A stretch of 64,000 nt of DNA, from NCBI RefSeq assembly GCF_000482705.1, contig NZ_AXWO01000001.1:1-64000 (forward strand), given 5' to 3'. This document shows, piece after piece, positions 33,453 to 41,938 of the stretch (its first letter is position 1; each line of letters opens with the position of its first letter). The position numbers and the translations under genes were made by a program. The notes under the pieces were generated by a model, which saw only the letters and a program-made list of their open reading frames with translations, was not told the origin of the DNA and ran no database searches. Origin of the DNA: Glycomyces arizonensis DSM 44726 (GTDB taxonomy: Bacteria; Actinomycetota; Actinomycetes; Mycobacteriales; Micromonosporaceae).

Positions 33453-34655
33453 TCAGGGGCCGTAGCCGAGCAGCTTGAGCCACTCGACCGTGTCCTCGGT
33501 CCACGGCAGCGGCCGCTGGTCCGCCACGTCCCCGGCCTCGTCCACGAGATACAGGGTCGCGCTCGCGCCGGTCATGCCCGTGACGAGCATCGAGCCGTCC
33601 GGCAGGAACACGACCTGGCCGATCGCCTCGTCCACCGGCAGCTCCAGCTCGTCGCCGGTCGCGGTGTCGATGTACTTCCCGCAGCGGTCGAACGACCGGA
33701 TGTCCGCGTTGTCCTTCTCCTGGATGAACAGGCAGGCTCGCGACAGGTCCGCCGAGACCGACTCCAGGCCGCGGACGTCCGGGTCGCGGGTCCACCTGGC
33801 CAGACCGGGCAGGTCGATGCGGCCCGAGCCGTCGGGGCGCACCGCCGATCCCTCGCCCACCAGGTACTGCCCGTCCGGCGTCCACACCGGCGAGCAGCCG
33901 ACGCCTTCGGGCAGCGGGAGGCGCTCGCCGGTGGTCAGGTCGAAGACGTACGACTCGGCGTCCTCGGTCGAGGCCGGTTCGGCGATGACGACCCGGTTCG
34001 AGTCCGGCGACCAGCTCGGGGGGCATTCGGGGTCGGCGGTGAAGGCCGCCAGCGGCTCGGCGTCGGGCTCGGTGAGGTCCGCATATGACCATTCGCACCA
34101 GCTCCCGCTCGCGCCGGTCCCGCTGATCAGCGCGCGTTCGCCGTTGGGGGCCGGTTCGAGCAGCGCGTCGCCCTCGCCGCCGTTGAGCGAGGTGACCACG
34201 TCGCCTTCGAGGAGGGCCGTGTAGGGGCTGTGCATCTCGCCGACGAGGAAGTAGAGGCGCTGGGGGATCGCCTCGGGCACCGGCGTCTCCGACGGTTCCA
34301 GGTCGGGCCAGGTGAAGCCCCGCTCGTCCCATTCGCTCGGGCGCATGCCGCCGCAGTCGGGGGCCTCGGGCATCGCGCCGGTCGGCTCGGCGGGCGTGGG
34401 CTCATCGGGGGTGGGCGCGTCGATCGTGGTCCGCTCCACGGCGGGCGGGGCGGGGGCGCTCCCGTCCGGCGCGATGAGCGCGGCGACGGCCACCCCGGCG
34501 ATCGCCATGCCGCACACCGCCCCGGCCGCCGCCGCGGCGAGGCGCCGCCTGCCGATGGCCTCGGCCTTGGACAGGGCGCCCTCGGTCAGGCCGCCGGGAG
34601 CGCCGCCCGCGTCGGCCGCGCGCCGTCGCAGCAGGTCGCGAAACGTCTCAGACAT
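33453..34655 (-). CDS. Membrane-anchored beta-propeller protein, probable anti-sigma partner
   Basis: 400 residues; its ATG (34655) lies inside the last codons of the sigma-factor gene, an 8-base overlap. A cytoplasmic N-terminus of about 40 residues precedes one membrane helix (LAAAAAGAVCGMAIAGVAVA), an Asp/Pro/Thr linker and a TolB-like propeller with repeats such as CPPSWSPDSNRVVI, GCSPVWTPDGQYLVG and VFLPDGSMLV. The arrangement (ECF sigma factor, then a one-helix membrane protein with an outer sensor domain) is typical of sigma/anti-sigma pairs. I see no clear zinc anti-sigma motif, so the anti-sigma role is inferred from context. Confidence 0.75.
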   Translation of the reverse strand: MSETFRDLLRRRAADAGGAPGGLTEGALSKAEAIGRRRLAAAAAGAVCGMAIAGVAVAALIAPDGSAPAPPAVERTTIDAPTPDEPTPAEPTGAMPEAPDCGGMRPSEWDERGFTWPDLEPSETPVPEAIPQRLYFLVGEMHSPYTALLEGDVVTSLNGGEGDALLEPAPNGERALISGTGASGSWCEWSYADLTEPDAEPLAAFTADPECPPSWSPDSNRVVIAEPASTEDAESYVFDLTTGERLPLPEGVGCSPVWTPDGQYLVGEGSAVRPDGSGRIDLPGLARWTRDPDVRGLESVSADLSRACLFIQEKDNADIRSFDRCGKYIDTATGDELELPVDEAIGQVVFLPDGSMLVTGMTGASATLYLVDEAGDVADQRPLPWTEDTVEWLKLLGYGP

Positions 34656-35208
34656 GGGACTCTCCTCGCGCGGTCATGGCCCCCGCGCCGGAGCGGGGCG
34701 GTTCGGCTTCGGGGAAGCGGAGTTCGGGGAAGCCGCGGCGCAGTCCCCGCAGGGCGCGCTGCGTCCGGGTGCGCAGGGTCGAAACCGGGCATCCGAGCGT
34801 GGCGGCGGCGTCGGACTCCGTCATGTCCTCGAAGTAGCGCAGCACCACCGCGGCCCGCTGCTTGGCCGGGAGCGAGAGCAGCGCGGCGTGGACGGCCAGG
34901 CGCAGGGCGACGTCCGGGTCCGCGCCGCCGGGCTCGGGCGGAGTCTCGGTGGCGGTCTCGGCGACTCTGCGTCGGCGCCAGCGGCTCACGTGCAGGTGGT
35001 ACATGGTGCGGCGGGTGTAGGCCTCGGCGTTCTGGCTGCGGTGCAGGCGCTTCCACGCGCGCCAAGTGCGCGCCAGGGCGTCCTGGACGAGGTCCTCGGC
35101 GAGCCCGCGGTCGCCGGTGAGCAGGAACGCCGAGGCCGTCAGTGCCGCCGATCGGGCCCTGACGAAATCGTCGAACTCACTCAGCGGCGGCGCGGTCGAT
35201 CCGTCCAC
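34648..35208 (-). CDS. ECF RNA polymerase sigma factor, SigE-like
   Basis: 186 residues if translation begins at GTG 35208. Region 2 is visible (AEDLVQDALARTWRAWKRL) and region 4 (LSLPAKQRAAVVLRYFEDM, ESDAAATLGCPVSTLRTRTQ), the layout of the SigE family of actinobacterial ECF factors. The start is uncertain: a better AGGAGA-ATG signal at 35236 is out of frame and opens an 18-codon reading frame that runs past the GTG. Overlaps the membrane propeller gene, its likely regulator. A conserved role is transcription in response to an envelope or extracellular signal. Confidence 0.88.
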   Translation of the reverse strand: MDGSTAPPLSEFDDFVRARSAALTASAFLLTGDRGLAEDLVQDALARTWRAWKRLHRSQNAEAYTRRTMYHLHVSRWRRRRVAETATETPPEPGGADPDVALRLAVHAALLSLPAKQRAAVVLRYFEDMTESDAAATLGCPVSTLRTRTQRALRGLRRGFPELRFPEAEPPRSGAGAMTARGESHV

Positions 35209-35331
35209 GTTCGGTATTCCGTTCGGTCGGTGGGCATGTCTCCTACTGAAGACGGAAAACCGCACGCGCGGGCGCATCGGCCGAACGGTCCATAGATGCG
35301 GTCCGAACGGCCGATGTGGAGGCCGCGGGTC

Positions 35332-35451
35332 TCAGCGGCGGCGGAACCAGCGGATGCTGCGGGGCGTGAGCAGGAGGACGAGGACCGCGATGGCCAGCGC
35401 GGGGCCGAGGAGCGTCATCGCCGTCACCAGTGGGGTGCTGTCCAGAGGCAT
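35332..35451 (-). CDS. 39-residue single-helix membrane protein
   Basis: Starts ATG at 35451, 16 bases after the stop of the Hsp70-like gene, with AGGAAGG 11 bases upstream. The chain begins MPLDSTPLVTAMTLL, has one hydrophobic helix (GPALAIAVLVLLL) and ends TPRSIRWFRRR, a positive-inside tail. Too short for family assignment. The close spacing suggests it is made together with the membrane-anchored Hsp70-like protein. Confidence 0.55.
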   Translation of the reverse strand: MPLDSTPLVTAMTLLGPALAIAVLVLLLTPRSIRWFRRR

Positions 35452-35467
35452 TGCGAAGGCCGCCTTC

Positions 35468-36949
35468 CTAACTCATGCTGACGCTGTGGTACAGCCGGAC
35501 GGTGATGAACAGGGCGCCGAGGACCTGGAGGACCGCGCAGGCCACCAGGGCCCACGGTCGGCGCACCCGCAGCAGGGGTATGGCGGCCAGCAGCGGGAGG
35601 GCGGAGACGCCCCAGAAGCGGACCGGTCCGATGGCGAGGACCCACAGCCATATGAGGGCCTGGATGCCCATGAGGGCGGCGGCCACCCACAGCGGTGCGG
35701 GCATGCCGGCGCGCTCGGGCGCGGGCCGAGTCGGTGACTGCGGCGGGGGCGGGGGCGGCGTGCGCGGGGAGGGCTGATACGGCTGCGGCGCATAGGCGGG
35801 CATCGGCGCGGCCACGGGTGGCGCCTGCCCGGGGACCGGTGCGGGCGTCTGGGCCGGTATGGGCGCGGGGGCTTGGACCGGTACCGGTCCGGGGGCCTGC
35901 GCGGCGAGGAGCGCGCCGTGGGCCACGACCTGCTCCAGGCGGTCGATGACCGTCGCCGGACGGCCCAGTTCCCGATGGATGAGCGTGGCCACCAGCGGCA
36001 TCCGGCTGGCGCCGCCGACGAGGAAGATGCCCGCGATCGCCTCGTCAGGGAGGCCGGAGGTGCGGATCACCGCCTCGACGACCTTGGGGGCGCGGGCCAG
36101 CAGGGGTCTCGTCAGTGTTTCGAGCTCGTCCCGCGTGAGGTGGACCTCGCGGTCGAGGACCGGGATGAACAGCTCGGCGGTGGACTGGCGCGACAGGCGC
36201 TCCTTCGCCTCGCGCACGTCGTCGTGGAAGCCGCGCCACTGGCGGCGCTCGGCGGCGGTGCGGGGGGTCAGGAGCCGCTGCCACTGGTCGTCGTCGCCGA
36301 GGTGGCGCAGGTGGCCGATGACGGCGTTGTCGATGTCCACGCCGCCGAGGTCGTCGATGCCGTCGACGGCGAGGACCTCGAAGCCGGTCTCGGTGCGGCG
36401 CACGACGCTCGCGTCGAAGGTGCCGCCGCCGAAGTCGTGGACGACGACCGCCGAGCCGACCGGGACCTGGTGGCCGAGCTCGGCGACGTAGTAGGCGGCG
36501 GCCGCGACCGGTTCGGGCAGCAGGGCCGGGTTCGCGAAGCCGGCCGCTCGGGCCGCGTCCTGGAGGACCAGGCGGCGGGTGGGGCCCCAGGCGGCCGGGT
36601 GGGTCAGGACCACGTCGGCCGGGGCGGCGCCGAGGACCCGCTCGGACTCGGATCGGACACGGGCGAGCACGGCGGTGAACAGGTCGCCGACGGCGATCTC
36701 GCTCTCCCCGAGCAGGACCGTGCCGTCGTCGACGCGGCGTTTGGGGTGGGGCTCGAACCGGGAGGGGTCGGTCCGGGCCGCGTCGCGGGCGTCGCGGCCG
36801 ACCAGGACCTGCCCGTCGTCGCCCGCGTACACCGCTGAGGGCAGCAGCGGGGAGCCGTCGAAGAGGACGCTCTCGACGCGGCCGTCGGGGCGGCGCAGGG
36901 CGGCCGCGGTGTGGGAGGTGCCGAAGTCGATCCCCAGGGAGGCGGACAT
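35468..36949 (-). CDS. Hsp70-family ATPase with Pro-rich linker and C-terminal membrane helices
   Basis: 493 residues. The actin-like ATPase domain is complete: phosphate-1 GIDFGTSHTAAAL (from residue 6), phosphate-2 VVHDFGGGTFDASVV near 165-180, and adenosine motif FLVGGASRMPLV near 306. There is no recognisable peptide-binding domain. Instead about 55 residues of Pro/Ala/Gln-rich linker lead to three or four hydrophobic helices (PLWVAAALMGIQALIWLW, ALVACAVLQVLGALFI). So the ATPase is tethered to the inner face of the membrane, unlike DnaK. Function unknown; comparable Hsp70-like proteins occur in actinobacteria. Flanked by a DNA-binding-like gene (45 bases upstream) and a mini membrane protein. 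Confidence 0.85.
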   Translation of the reverse strand: MSASLGIDFGTSHTAAALRRPDGRVESVLFDGSPLLPSAVYAGDDGQVLVGRDARDAARTDPSRFEPHPKRRVDDGTVLLGESEIAVGDLFTAVLARVRSESERVLGAAPADVVLTHPAAWGPTRRLVLQDAARAAGFANPALLPEPVAAAAYYVAELGHQVPVGSAVVVHDFGGGTFDASVVRRTETGFEVLAVDGIDDLGGVDIDNAVIGHLRHLGDDDQWQRLLTPRTAAERRQWRGFHDDVREAKERLSRQSTAELFIPVLDREVHLTRDELETLTRPLLARAPKVVEAVIRTSGLPDEAIAGIFLVGGASRMPLVATLIHRELGRPATVIDRLEQVVAHGALLAAQAPGPVPVQAPAPIPAQTPAPVPGQAPPVAAPMPAYAPQPYQPSPRTPPPPPPQSPTRPAPERAGMPAPLWVAAALMGIQALIWLWVLAIGPVRFWGVSALPLLAAIPLLRVRRPWALVACAVLQVLGALFITVRLYHSVSMS

Positions 36950-36994
36950 GGCTTGGAGCCTACCGTCACCGCGCCGCGGGGAGGACCGGCGCGG

Positions 36995-37792
36995 TCAGCG
37001 GTGGCGGTTCGCCACCCGCTTGCGCCGGGCCTCCACGGCCGCGTCGACGGCGGCGCCGACCGCGTCCTCGGCGGCGTCGTCAACGGCGCGCTCATCAGCG
37101 GCGCGGTCGCCCTGCGGGGCGGTCGCGGACAGGTCGCCGAGCGTGGTGCGGCGGCGTTCCAGGGAGTCCTGGAGCCAGTCGCGCCACTGCGGCGAGGCCT
37201 CGGCCTTCGCGACCGTCTCGGGCCGCCACAGGGGCATCGGGCGGTTGCGGCCGCGCGGGTGCGGGTTGCGCTGGAGGCGTTCGGGCTTGGGCAGGAAGTC
37301 GCGGATCGCCGTCTCGGTCCAGCCGCGCCTTCGCAGGAGCGGCTTGCCCACCCACAGGCCGCCGCCCGCCCGGTGGGGGCGCTTGGGCTTCGGGGGGAGT
37401 TCGGCGCCGGTGGGGCTGAGCGTCACCGGTCCGCCGCTGAGTCGGACGATGCGGGGCTGGGACGGGTCGACCTCCCACGGGGGGACGCCGGAGCGGGGCT
37501 CGCGGCGCCTGCGCCTCCCGGCGTCCTTGGGCGCCTTCCTGGTGCGGGGTTTGCGCGGTGTGACGTCGACGGTGATGAGCACCCGCGTCGGGCCGTAGTC
37601 CCGGAGGATCTCGCGCCGCTCGACCGGGGCCTTCGCGGCCTGGGCCACCTGGGCCTGAGCCGCAGCTCGGGCCATTTCAGCCTGCGCTGCCTCAACCTCG
37701 GCCGCGCCGTCGCGGCCGTTCGCGGGCGCCTCCCGCAGTGTCCGCGCCTCGGCGCCGGGCTCGCGACTTCCGGATCGGCTCTCAGCGTTCAT
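36995..37792 (-). CDS. Basic protein with excisionase-like winged-helix region
   Basis: 265 residues from ATG at 37792 (an ATG two codons earlier is also in frame). The N-terminus is Ala/Glu-rich and helical; the middle is Arg/Lys/Pro-rich. Around 150-205 the pattern LLRRRGWTETAIRDFLPKP, then NPHPRGRNRPMPLW and PETVAKAEASPQWR resembles MerR/excisionase-type helix-turn-helix proteins in which a GWT..xI..LL segment is followed by an NPxxR..xMxLY element. DNA binding is inferred. It precedes the Hsp70-like gene by 45 bases on the same strand, probably one operon. Confidence 0.6.
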   Translation of the reverse strand: MNAESRSGSREPGAEARTLREAPANGRDGAAEVEAAQAEMARAAAQAQVAQAAKAPVERREILRDYGPTRVLITVDVTPRKPRTRKAPKDAGRRRRREPRSGVPPWEVDPSQPRIVRLSGGPVTLSPTGAELPPKPKRPHRAGGGLWVGKPLLRRRGWTETAIRDFLPKPERLQRNPHPRGRNRPMPLWRPETVAKAEASPQWRDWLQDSLERRRTTLGDLSATAPQGDRAADERAVDDAAEDAVGAAVDAAVEARRKRVANRHR

Positions 37793-37947
37793 GACCATGC
37801 CCCCGTTCGGTTTTCGGTTGGACACGTAGCGTAGTCGCTTTCGACTCCCGAACGGTCGACGACACTCCACGGGTCCGGCGATTCCCCCGCGGCCGCACCC
37901 GATCCTCGGCCGCACCGACCGATCCCCCGCCGGGTCCGGCGACGGGA

Positions 37948-37975
37948 ATCGGGCGGCCTCGGTTCGCCGCCCGAT
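37948..37975. terminator. Hairpin between the esterase and DNA-binding-like genes
   Basis: ATCGGGCGGC-CTCGGTTC-GCCGCCCGAT is a perfect 10-bp stem. With the stronger hairpin at 37998-38038 it makes a double terminator-like structure in the 256-base gap. Confidence 0.5.
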
Positions 37976-37997
37976 CAGCCGACTCACCGCCGGGCAC

Positions 37998-38038
37998 GGC
38001 GACGGGCCGGAGACGCCGCGCGTCCCCGGCCCGTCGCC
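37998..38038. terminator. Strong terminator after the CE1 esterase
   Basis: GGCGACGGGCCGG (37998-38010) pairs perfectly with CCGGCCCGTCGCC (38026-38038), 13 bp, followed on the plus strand by TTTT. It begins 11 bases past the esterase stop (minus strand). Confidence 0.75.
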
Positions 38039-38048
38039 TTTTGGATCC

Positions 38049-39392
38049 CTATGCGGGGGTGCAGGTCACTTGGGGGGAGGCGCTGGAGCCGGAGCCGACG
38101 AAGCCCCAGGCGTTCATCGTCTGCCCGGCCGCGATGTCGGCGTTCCAGCCGACGTCGCCTGCCGTCACCGACGAGCCGCTGGAACTGACGTCGGCGTTCC
38201 ACGAACTCGTGATGCTCTGGCCGCTGGGCCACGTCCAGTTGAGCGTCCAGCCGCTGACCGCGCTGTCGCCCGCGGTGATGAGGACGTTGCCCTGCCAGCC
38301 CGAGCCCCAGTCGTTGACCACGTCGATCACGGCCGTGCAGCCCTCGTCGTCGGTGGGCGGCGGCGTGGTGTCGTCGTCATCGGGCGGGGTGGTGTCGTCG
38401 TCCGGCGGGTCGGTGGGGTCGGTGTCCTCGTTGAGGCCGAAGAACTCCATGACGTAGGGCGCCATGGCGCTGGTGATCACGTTGTGGCCCGCCCCGGCCA
38501 CGCTGATGGCCTCGACGGGGGCGTGGGGGCCGCTGTCGCCGTAGCGGGTGCGCGTCCAGCTCGACTGCGGGTGGTCGGTGTAGACGGGCGTCTGGCTCAC
38601 GCCTTGGACGTTCGTCCACTGCTTGATCTGCTCCTCGAAGTTCTGGTAGTCCAGGGTGTCGTCGAGGGTGCCGTGCCAGGTCTGCATGCGCGGACGCTCG
38701 CCGCTGTAGCCGGGGTAGGCGCCTCGGACCAGGTCGCCCCACTCCTGCGGGGTGTGGATGAGCTGGCCGCTGGAGCACTGGGAGTTCCACTCCGAGCCGT
38801 TGGTGGTGGCGAAGCAGGCGAAGGGGACACCGGCGAAGGCCGAGCCCGCGGCGAAGACGTCGGGGTAGTCGCCGAGGAGGACGTTGGTCATCATCGCGCC
38901 GGAGGAGACGCCGGTGGCGAAGACGCGGTCGGAGTCGATGGCGTAGTTGGACTCCACCCAGTCGATCATGGACTTGATGCTCACGGGGTCGCTGCCGCCA
39001 TTGCGGGTGAGCGCCTGCGGCGAGGAGACGTCGAAGCACTTGCTGCTGCGGGTGACCGAGGGGTAGACGACGATGTAGCCGTACTGCTCGGCGAGCCTGG
39101 CGTACTCGGTGCCGCTGTAGAAGGCCTGGGCCGAGCCGGTGCACCAGTGGATGCCCACCAGGAGCGCGGGATTCGGGTCGACGTTGTTCGGGACGTAGAC
39201 GTACATCTCGAGGTTGCCGGGGTTGCCGCCGAAGTTCGTCACCTGGGTCAGCCGGCCGGTGGGCAGGGGGCCCTGCTGGGCCTCCGCCTGGTTCGGCATC
39301 GCGAGGGCGACCAGCGCGCCCGCGACGACGAACACGGCCGTGGCCACGGCGACGAGGGCGCGCCGCGACCGGAGTCGGATCGTTGGTGTCAT
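38049..39392 (-). CDS. Secreted CE1-type esterase (PHB depolymerase/acetylxylan esterase family) with CBM2
   Basis: 447 residues from ATG at 39392 (AGGA 8 bases upstream). Signal peptide to about residue 38 (ending NQAEA). The catalytic domain is an alpha/beta hydrolase of the PHB-depolymerase/feruloyl-esterase type, with the nucleophile elbow GVSSGAMM near 159-166, HWCTGSA as oxyanion region, a TLDDTLDY acid region and GAGHN as the likely catalytic His. An Asp/Thr/Pro linker leads to a C-terminal CBM2 (CTAVIDVVNDWGSGWQGNV to PQVTCTPA). It likely removes acetyl or feruloyl groups from xylan at the fibre surface. No operon partners. Confidence 0.9.
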   Translation of the reverse strand: MTPTIRLRSRRALVAVATAVFVVAGALVALAMPNQAEAQQGPLPTGRLTQVTNFGGNPGNLEMYVYVPNNVDPNPALLVGIHWCTGSAQAFYSGTEYARLAEQYGYIVVYPSVTRSSKCFDVSSPQALTRNGGSDPVSIKSMIDWVESNYAIDSDRVFATGVSSGAMMTNVLLGDYPDVFAAGSAFAGVPFACFATTNGSEWNSQCSSGQLIHTPQEWGDLVRGAYPGYSGERPRMQTWHGTLDDTLDYQNFEEQIKQWTNVQGVSQTPVYTDHPQSSWTRTRYGDSGPHAPVEAISVAGAGHNVITSAMAPYVMEFFGLNEDTDPTDPPDDDTTPPDDDDTTPPPTDDEGCTAVIDVVNDWGSGWQGNVLITAGDSAVSGWTLNWTWPSGQSITSSWNADVSSSGSSVTAGDVGWNADIAAGQTMNAWGFVGSGSSASPQVTCTPA

Positions 39393-40087
39393 GGGGTATT
39401 CCTGTTCTGGTCGGCGACAACGGTCGTAGTAGCGCTCCCAACCACCAGACGCCTTACCGATCGCGCCGCGCGATCCGGGGTTTAGAAGGAACTGTCATGA
39501 GGGTCCAACCAGGATATATCGATTCACATCTATTAGCAACAGGCCCACTGGCCAACTGCCCGAGCCCAATCGACGGCCCGCCCGCACCCACACAGCTGCC
39601 CCGGCCGCGCGAACGCCTCGCGAATCCGCCTGCCTCACGGCGCACCCACCCTCACACGACCGCCCCACACAGCGCGAGGCACCGCGCAACGCAGCCCCGC
39701 ACCAAGCCCGGACAACATCATCCAGCACCTCCCCGCTCAGCGCGCCATCCGACTTCGCGCGACCGCCCCGCACTGCACAAGCACCGCGCAGACCGGCCCG
39801 CTCCGCGGAGCTCCCGCTCGCCCGTATGAGACCGGCCGCCGCAGTGCGAACACCGCCCACTCGGGCCGCGCGCCCGGCCGAACGACACCGCCCACGACAC
39901 CCCCGCGCGGCGCACCCACCCCTTCGCGCGATCATTCCGCGCTTCGCGGGCACCGCACGGACCTCCGCACTCCACGACGCTCCCGCTCGCCCGACCCACG
40001 CGCCCGCCCGCGCGCCCGGCCCGAAGCACCACCCAACGCCCCGCCCGCCACGGGCGATACCCTCTCGGCCCCCGACTTCCCGACTCC
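39393..40087. other. Gene-poor stretch beside the insertion sequence
   Basis: 695 bases. Very C-rich on the plus strand with loosely repeated blocks: GCACCGCRC followed about 30 bases later by GCTCCCGCTCGCCCG appears near 39779-39830 and 39948-39996, and a partial copy near 39680. No open frame here shows a ribosome binding site or known protein; the open frames are a by-product of base composition. The esterase promoter should lie near 39393-39470. Confidence 0.5.
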
Positions 40088-41008
40088 CGGAGCATTATTC
40101 AAAAGGGTTGAAGCCTTGTCGTCGGTAGATCTCCAGGCCGAGCAGGCGCAGCGGCCTGCGATAGCCGGTATCGAGGATCTTCCAGTTCACCGCGTGGGCG
40201 ATGGCCCGCTCGCCGGCCGACCGGCGGCGGTTGATCTGCCGGTTGAACCAACCCTCGGCGGCAGTGAGCGGCCGGTAGTCGGGCTTCTTGACCGGGGTGA
40301 TGATGCCGCACCCGACATAGCCCTTGTCGCCGATCAAGCCGGGACCACCCGGCTCGGCATGGGCCGCATAGCGTTTGGCGATCCCCGACTCGGTGAAGGC
40401 ACGGGCGTCATGCATCGAGCCGAGCATCGGCTCGCCGAAGTCGACCAGGTGGCCGCGCAGGTCGGCGACGGCCTGGACGTTCACCCCGCACGCGTGCCGC
40501 TTCCCCGAGAACAGGCCTTTCGTGTGGGCGCGTTCGCCGGTGGGGACGAGGAAACCGTCCACGATCAGGGTCGAGTGCGCCCGGTCGGCGGCGGCTTCGG
40601 CCTCGAGCGATTCCAGGCAGCGGCCGATCACCGGCTCCAGGATGGTGAGGTAGCGAGAGACGGTGGGCTGAGAGCAGCCGAACAGCTCGGCTTCAACCGC
40701 TTGGGAGTTGTTGCGCCGCAGGTAGAACAGGACGACCACGACCGCCATATACAGGCCCAGGGCTCTGCGGCGCCCTCTGGGTTGCTGCCAGGGGCCGATC
40801 ACGGCGCCGACCGCCGCGACCAGATCTGATAGTTGCTCGTCGTCGAGACCGGTGCAATGCTGGAAGCGAGGCGGTCGTCCTCGCGGAAGTTGTTGCGTTG
40901 CCATGCTTCAGCCATCGCACCGGACGACCGCCGTTACTGTCCGTCACCCGACTGAGCTGCGGATATTCACTCAAACGAGACCACCGGCCGAGTTCTGAAT
41001 AGCGCTCC
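40088..41008 (-). mobile_element. IS5-type insertion sequence
   Basis: Terminal inverted repeats GGAGCATTATTCAAAA (40088-40103) and, at the other end, TTCTGAATAGCGCTCC (40993-41008, complement GGAGCGCTATTCAGAA) match at 13 of 16 positions. They enclose one transposase gene whose stop codon lies inside the left repeat. Size 921 bp fits small IS5-family elements. I could not see a clear target duplication. Confidence 0.75.
40095..40904 (-). CDS. IS5-type DDE transposase (DDE_Tnp_4 type)
   Basis: 269 residues, intact. N-terminal helix-turn-helix (AVEAELFGCSQPTVSRYLTI), then the catalytic domain: LIVDGFLVPTGER carries the first Asp, LIGDKGYVG the second, and GERAIAHAVNWKIL the Glu. The LFSGKRH and GSMHDARAF motifs are typical of this group. 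It cuts and pastes its own element. Related to the transposase at 42170-43003, in opposite orientation. Confidence 0.9.
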   Translation of the reverse strand: MATQQLPRGRPPRFQHCTGLDDEQLSDLVAAVGAVIGPWQQPRGRRRALGLYMAVVVVLFYLRRNNSQAVEAELFGCSQPTVSRYLTILEPVIGRCLESLEAEAAADRAHSTLIVDGFLVPTGERAHTKGLFSGKRHACGVNVQAVADLRGHLVDFGEPMLGSMHDARAFTESGIAKRYAAHAEPGGPGLIGDKGYVGCGIITPVKKPDYRPLTAAEGWFNRQINRRRSAGERAIAHAVNWKILDTGYRRPLRLLGLEIYRRQGFNPFE

Positions 41009-41127
41009 AGGTTTCCGAGAGCGCGAACATGAGGCTCTCAGAAAGCTCCCACACCACGTCCTTCTCGCCTATCGGCTCCTCCACCTTCCTCGAAGGCTCC
41101 CGCGCGCACTCGGAAGGACTCAAAGCG

Positions 41128-41538
41128 CTAGGCGTCTGGAACGATCTTCCGCACTCCGAGACACGCGACGACCACAGGATTCTCGGCGCTCAGGAAGAGC
41201 TGGAACCAGTATCCGCCCTGGGGCCGGTCATCGACGTATCCTATCCGGAGCCGATCCTCTGGGCAATCCCTGATGCTCTCGACCGCTTCGGCGAACCCGA
41301 TCGACGGCTGCCCGTTCCTGGAAAGCAGCCGCAACCGCCGCGAGTAGATGATCAAGATCTCTGATTTGGCCACAGTCCTCGGCCAAATCTTGAAATCAAC
41401 ACCGCCCTCAACCGCTCCCCTGGCTAGATCTTCGACATCGGACGACCCACGTAGGGCATTCAGTAGATCATCGCGTTCCATTCCACGAACATCCACAGCT
41501 ATACCATCATATTCCATCATCAGCCTGTGGGCCTCCAT
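41128..41538 (-). CDS. Small protein of unknown function between two IS elements
   Basis: 136 residues if begun at ATG 41538 (start uncertain; ATGs at 41520 and 41517 follow). Soluble, mixed alpha/beta, with RRLRLLSRNGQPSIGFAEAV and GGYWFQLFLSAENPVVVACL. It overlaps the preceding gene by 32 bases. Base composition is AT-richer than the surroundings. No known family. Together with its neighbour it looks like the small downstream genes found after polymorphic toxins, but this is a guess. Confidence 0.5.
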   Translation of the reverse strand: MEAHRLMMEYDGIAVDVRGMERDDLLNALRGSSDVEDLARGAVEGGVDFKIWPRTVAKSEILIIYSRRLRLLSRNGQPSIGFAEAVESIRDCPEDRLRIGYVDDRPQGGYWFQLFLSAENPVVVACLGVRKIVPDA

Positions 41539-41917
41539 GAACCTTTATCGAGTATGGACGTATTTCTTCGTCACTCACCTCGACATCGAATCGCTTGAAG
41601 GAGAGTATCTCGACGATCGCATTCATCATCGACTCCGATACATGCCCCGCGAATCCGATCTCATCGTGGAGCAGCTCGCCTGCGAGCAGGCGGCGATTAT
41701 TACGGTCATCGAGCTCCGGACCCACATGCCAGGTTATATACACCCCGCCTGCGGCATCCTCTCCAGGGTCCACCTCTATCACGGCTCCCGGGCCTCTCTC
41801 GAGTTCAACGTCGGTGGGCACAGGCAGGCCGGCATCTTTCAGGACTCCGGACACCCTCGAAGCGATTCCCTGCCGTTTCGAAAGCTCGATCCGGTCGGCT
41901 CGTTGAAACTCTTCCAT
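41507..41917 (-). CDS. Small protein of unknown function, possible immunity-type gene
   Basis: 136 residues from ATG at 41917, with GGGAG 7 bases upstream. Acidic and soluble; a helical N-terminus (EEFQRADRIELSKRQGIASR), a beta-rich middle (GAVIEVDPGEDAAGGVYITW) and a helix (MMNAIVEILSFKRFDVEVSD). Lies 21 bases after the stop of a gene remnant on the same strand. Composition suggests horizontal transfer. Confidence 0.55.
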   Translation of the reverse strand: MEEFQRADRIELSKRQGIASRVSGVLKDAGLPVPTDVELERGPGAVIEVDPGEDAAGGVYITWHVGPELDDRNNRRLLAGELLHDEIGFAGHVSESMMNAIVEILSFKRFDVEVSDEEIRPYSIKVHGGPQADDGI

Positions 41918-41938
41918 CGTCGTATACTCCCAGAAGGA

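Noticed and set aside
34648-37792. One single operon from the excisionase-like gene to the sigma factor and its partner
   Set aside because: A 123-base gap separates the mini membrane gene from the sigma start, enough for a separate promoter; left as undecided.
39495-40095. Several overlapping frames left of the IS element
   Set aside because: Arg/Ala/Gly-rich products in both strands without start signals; typical of GC-rich non-coding DNA.
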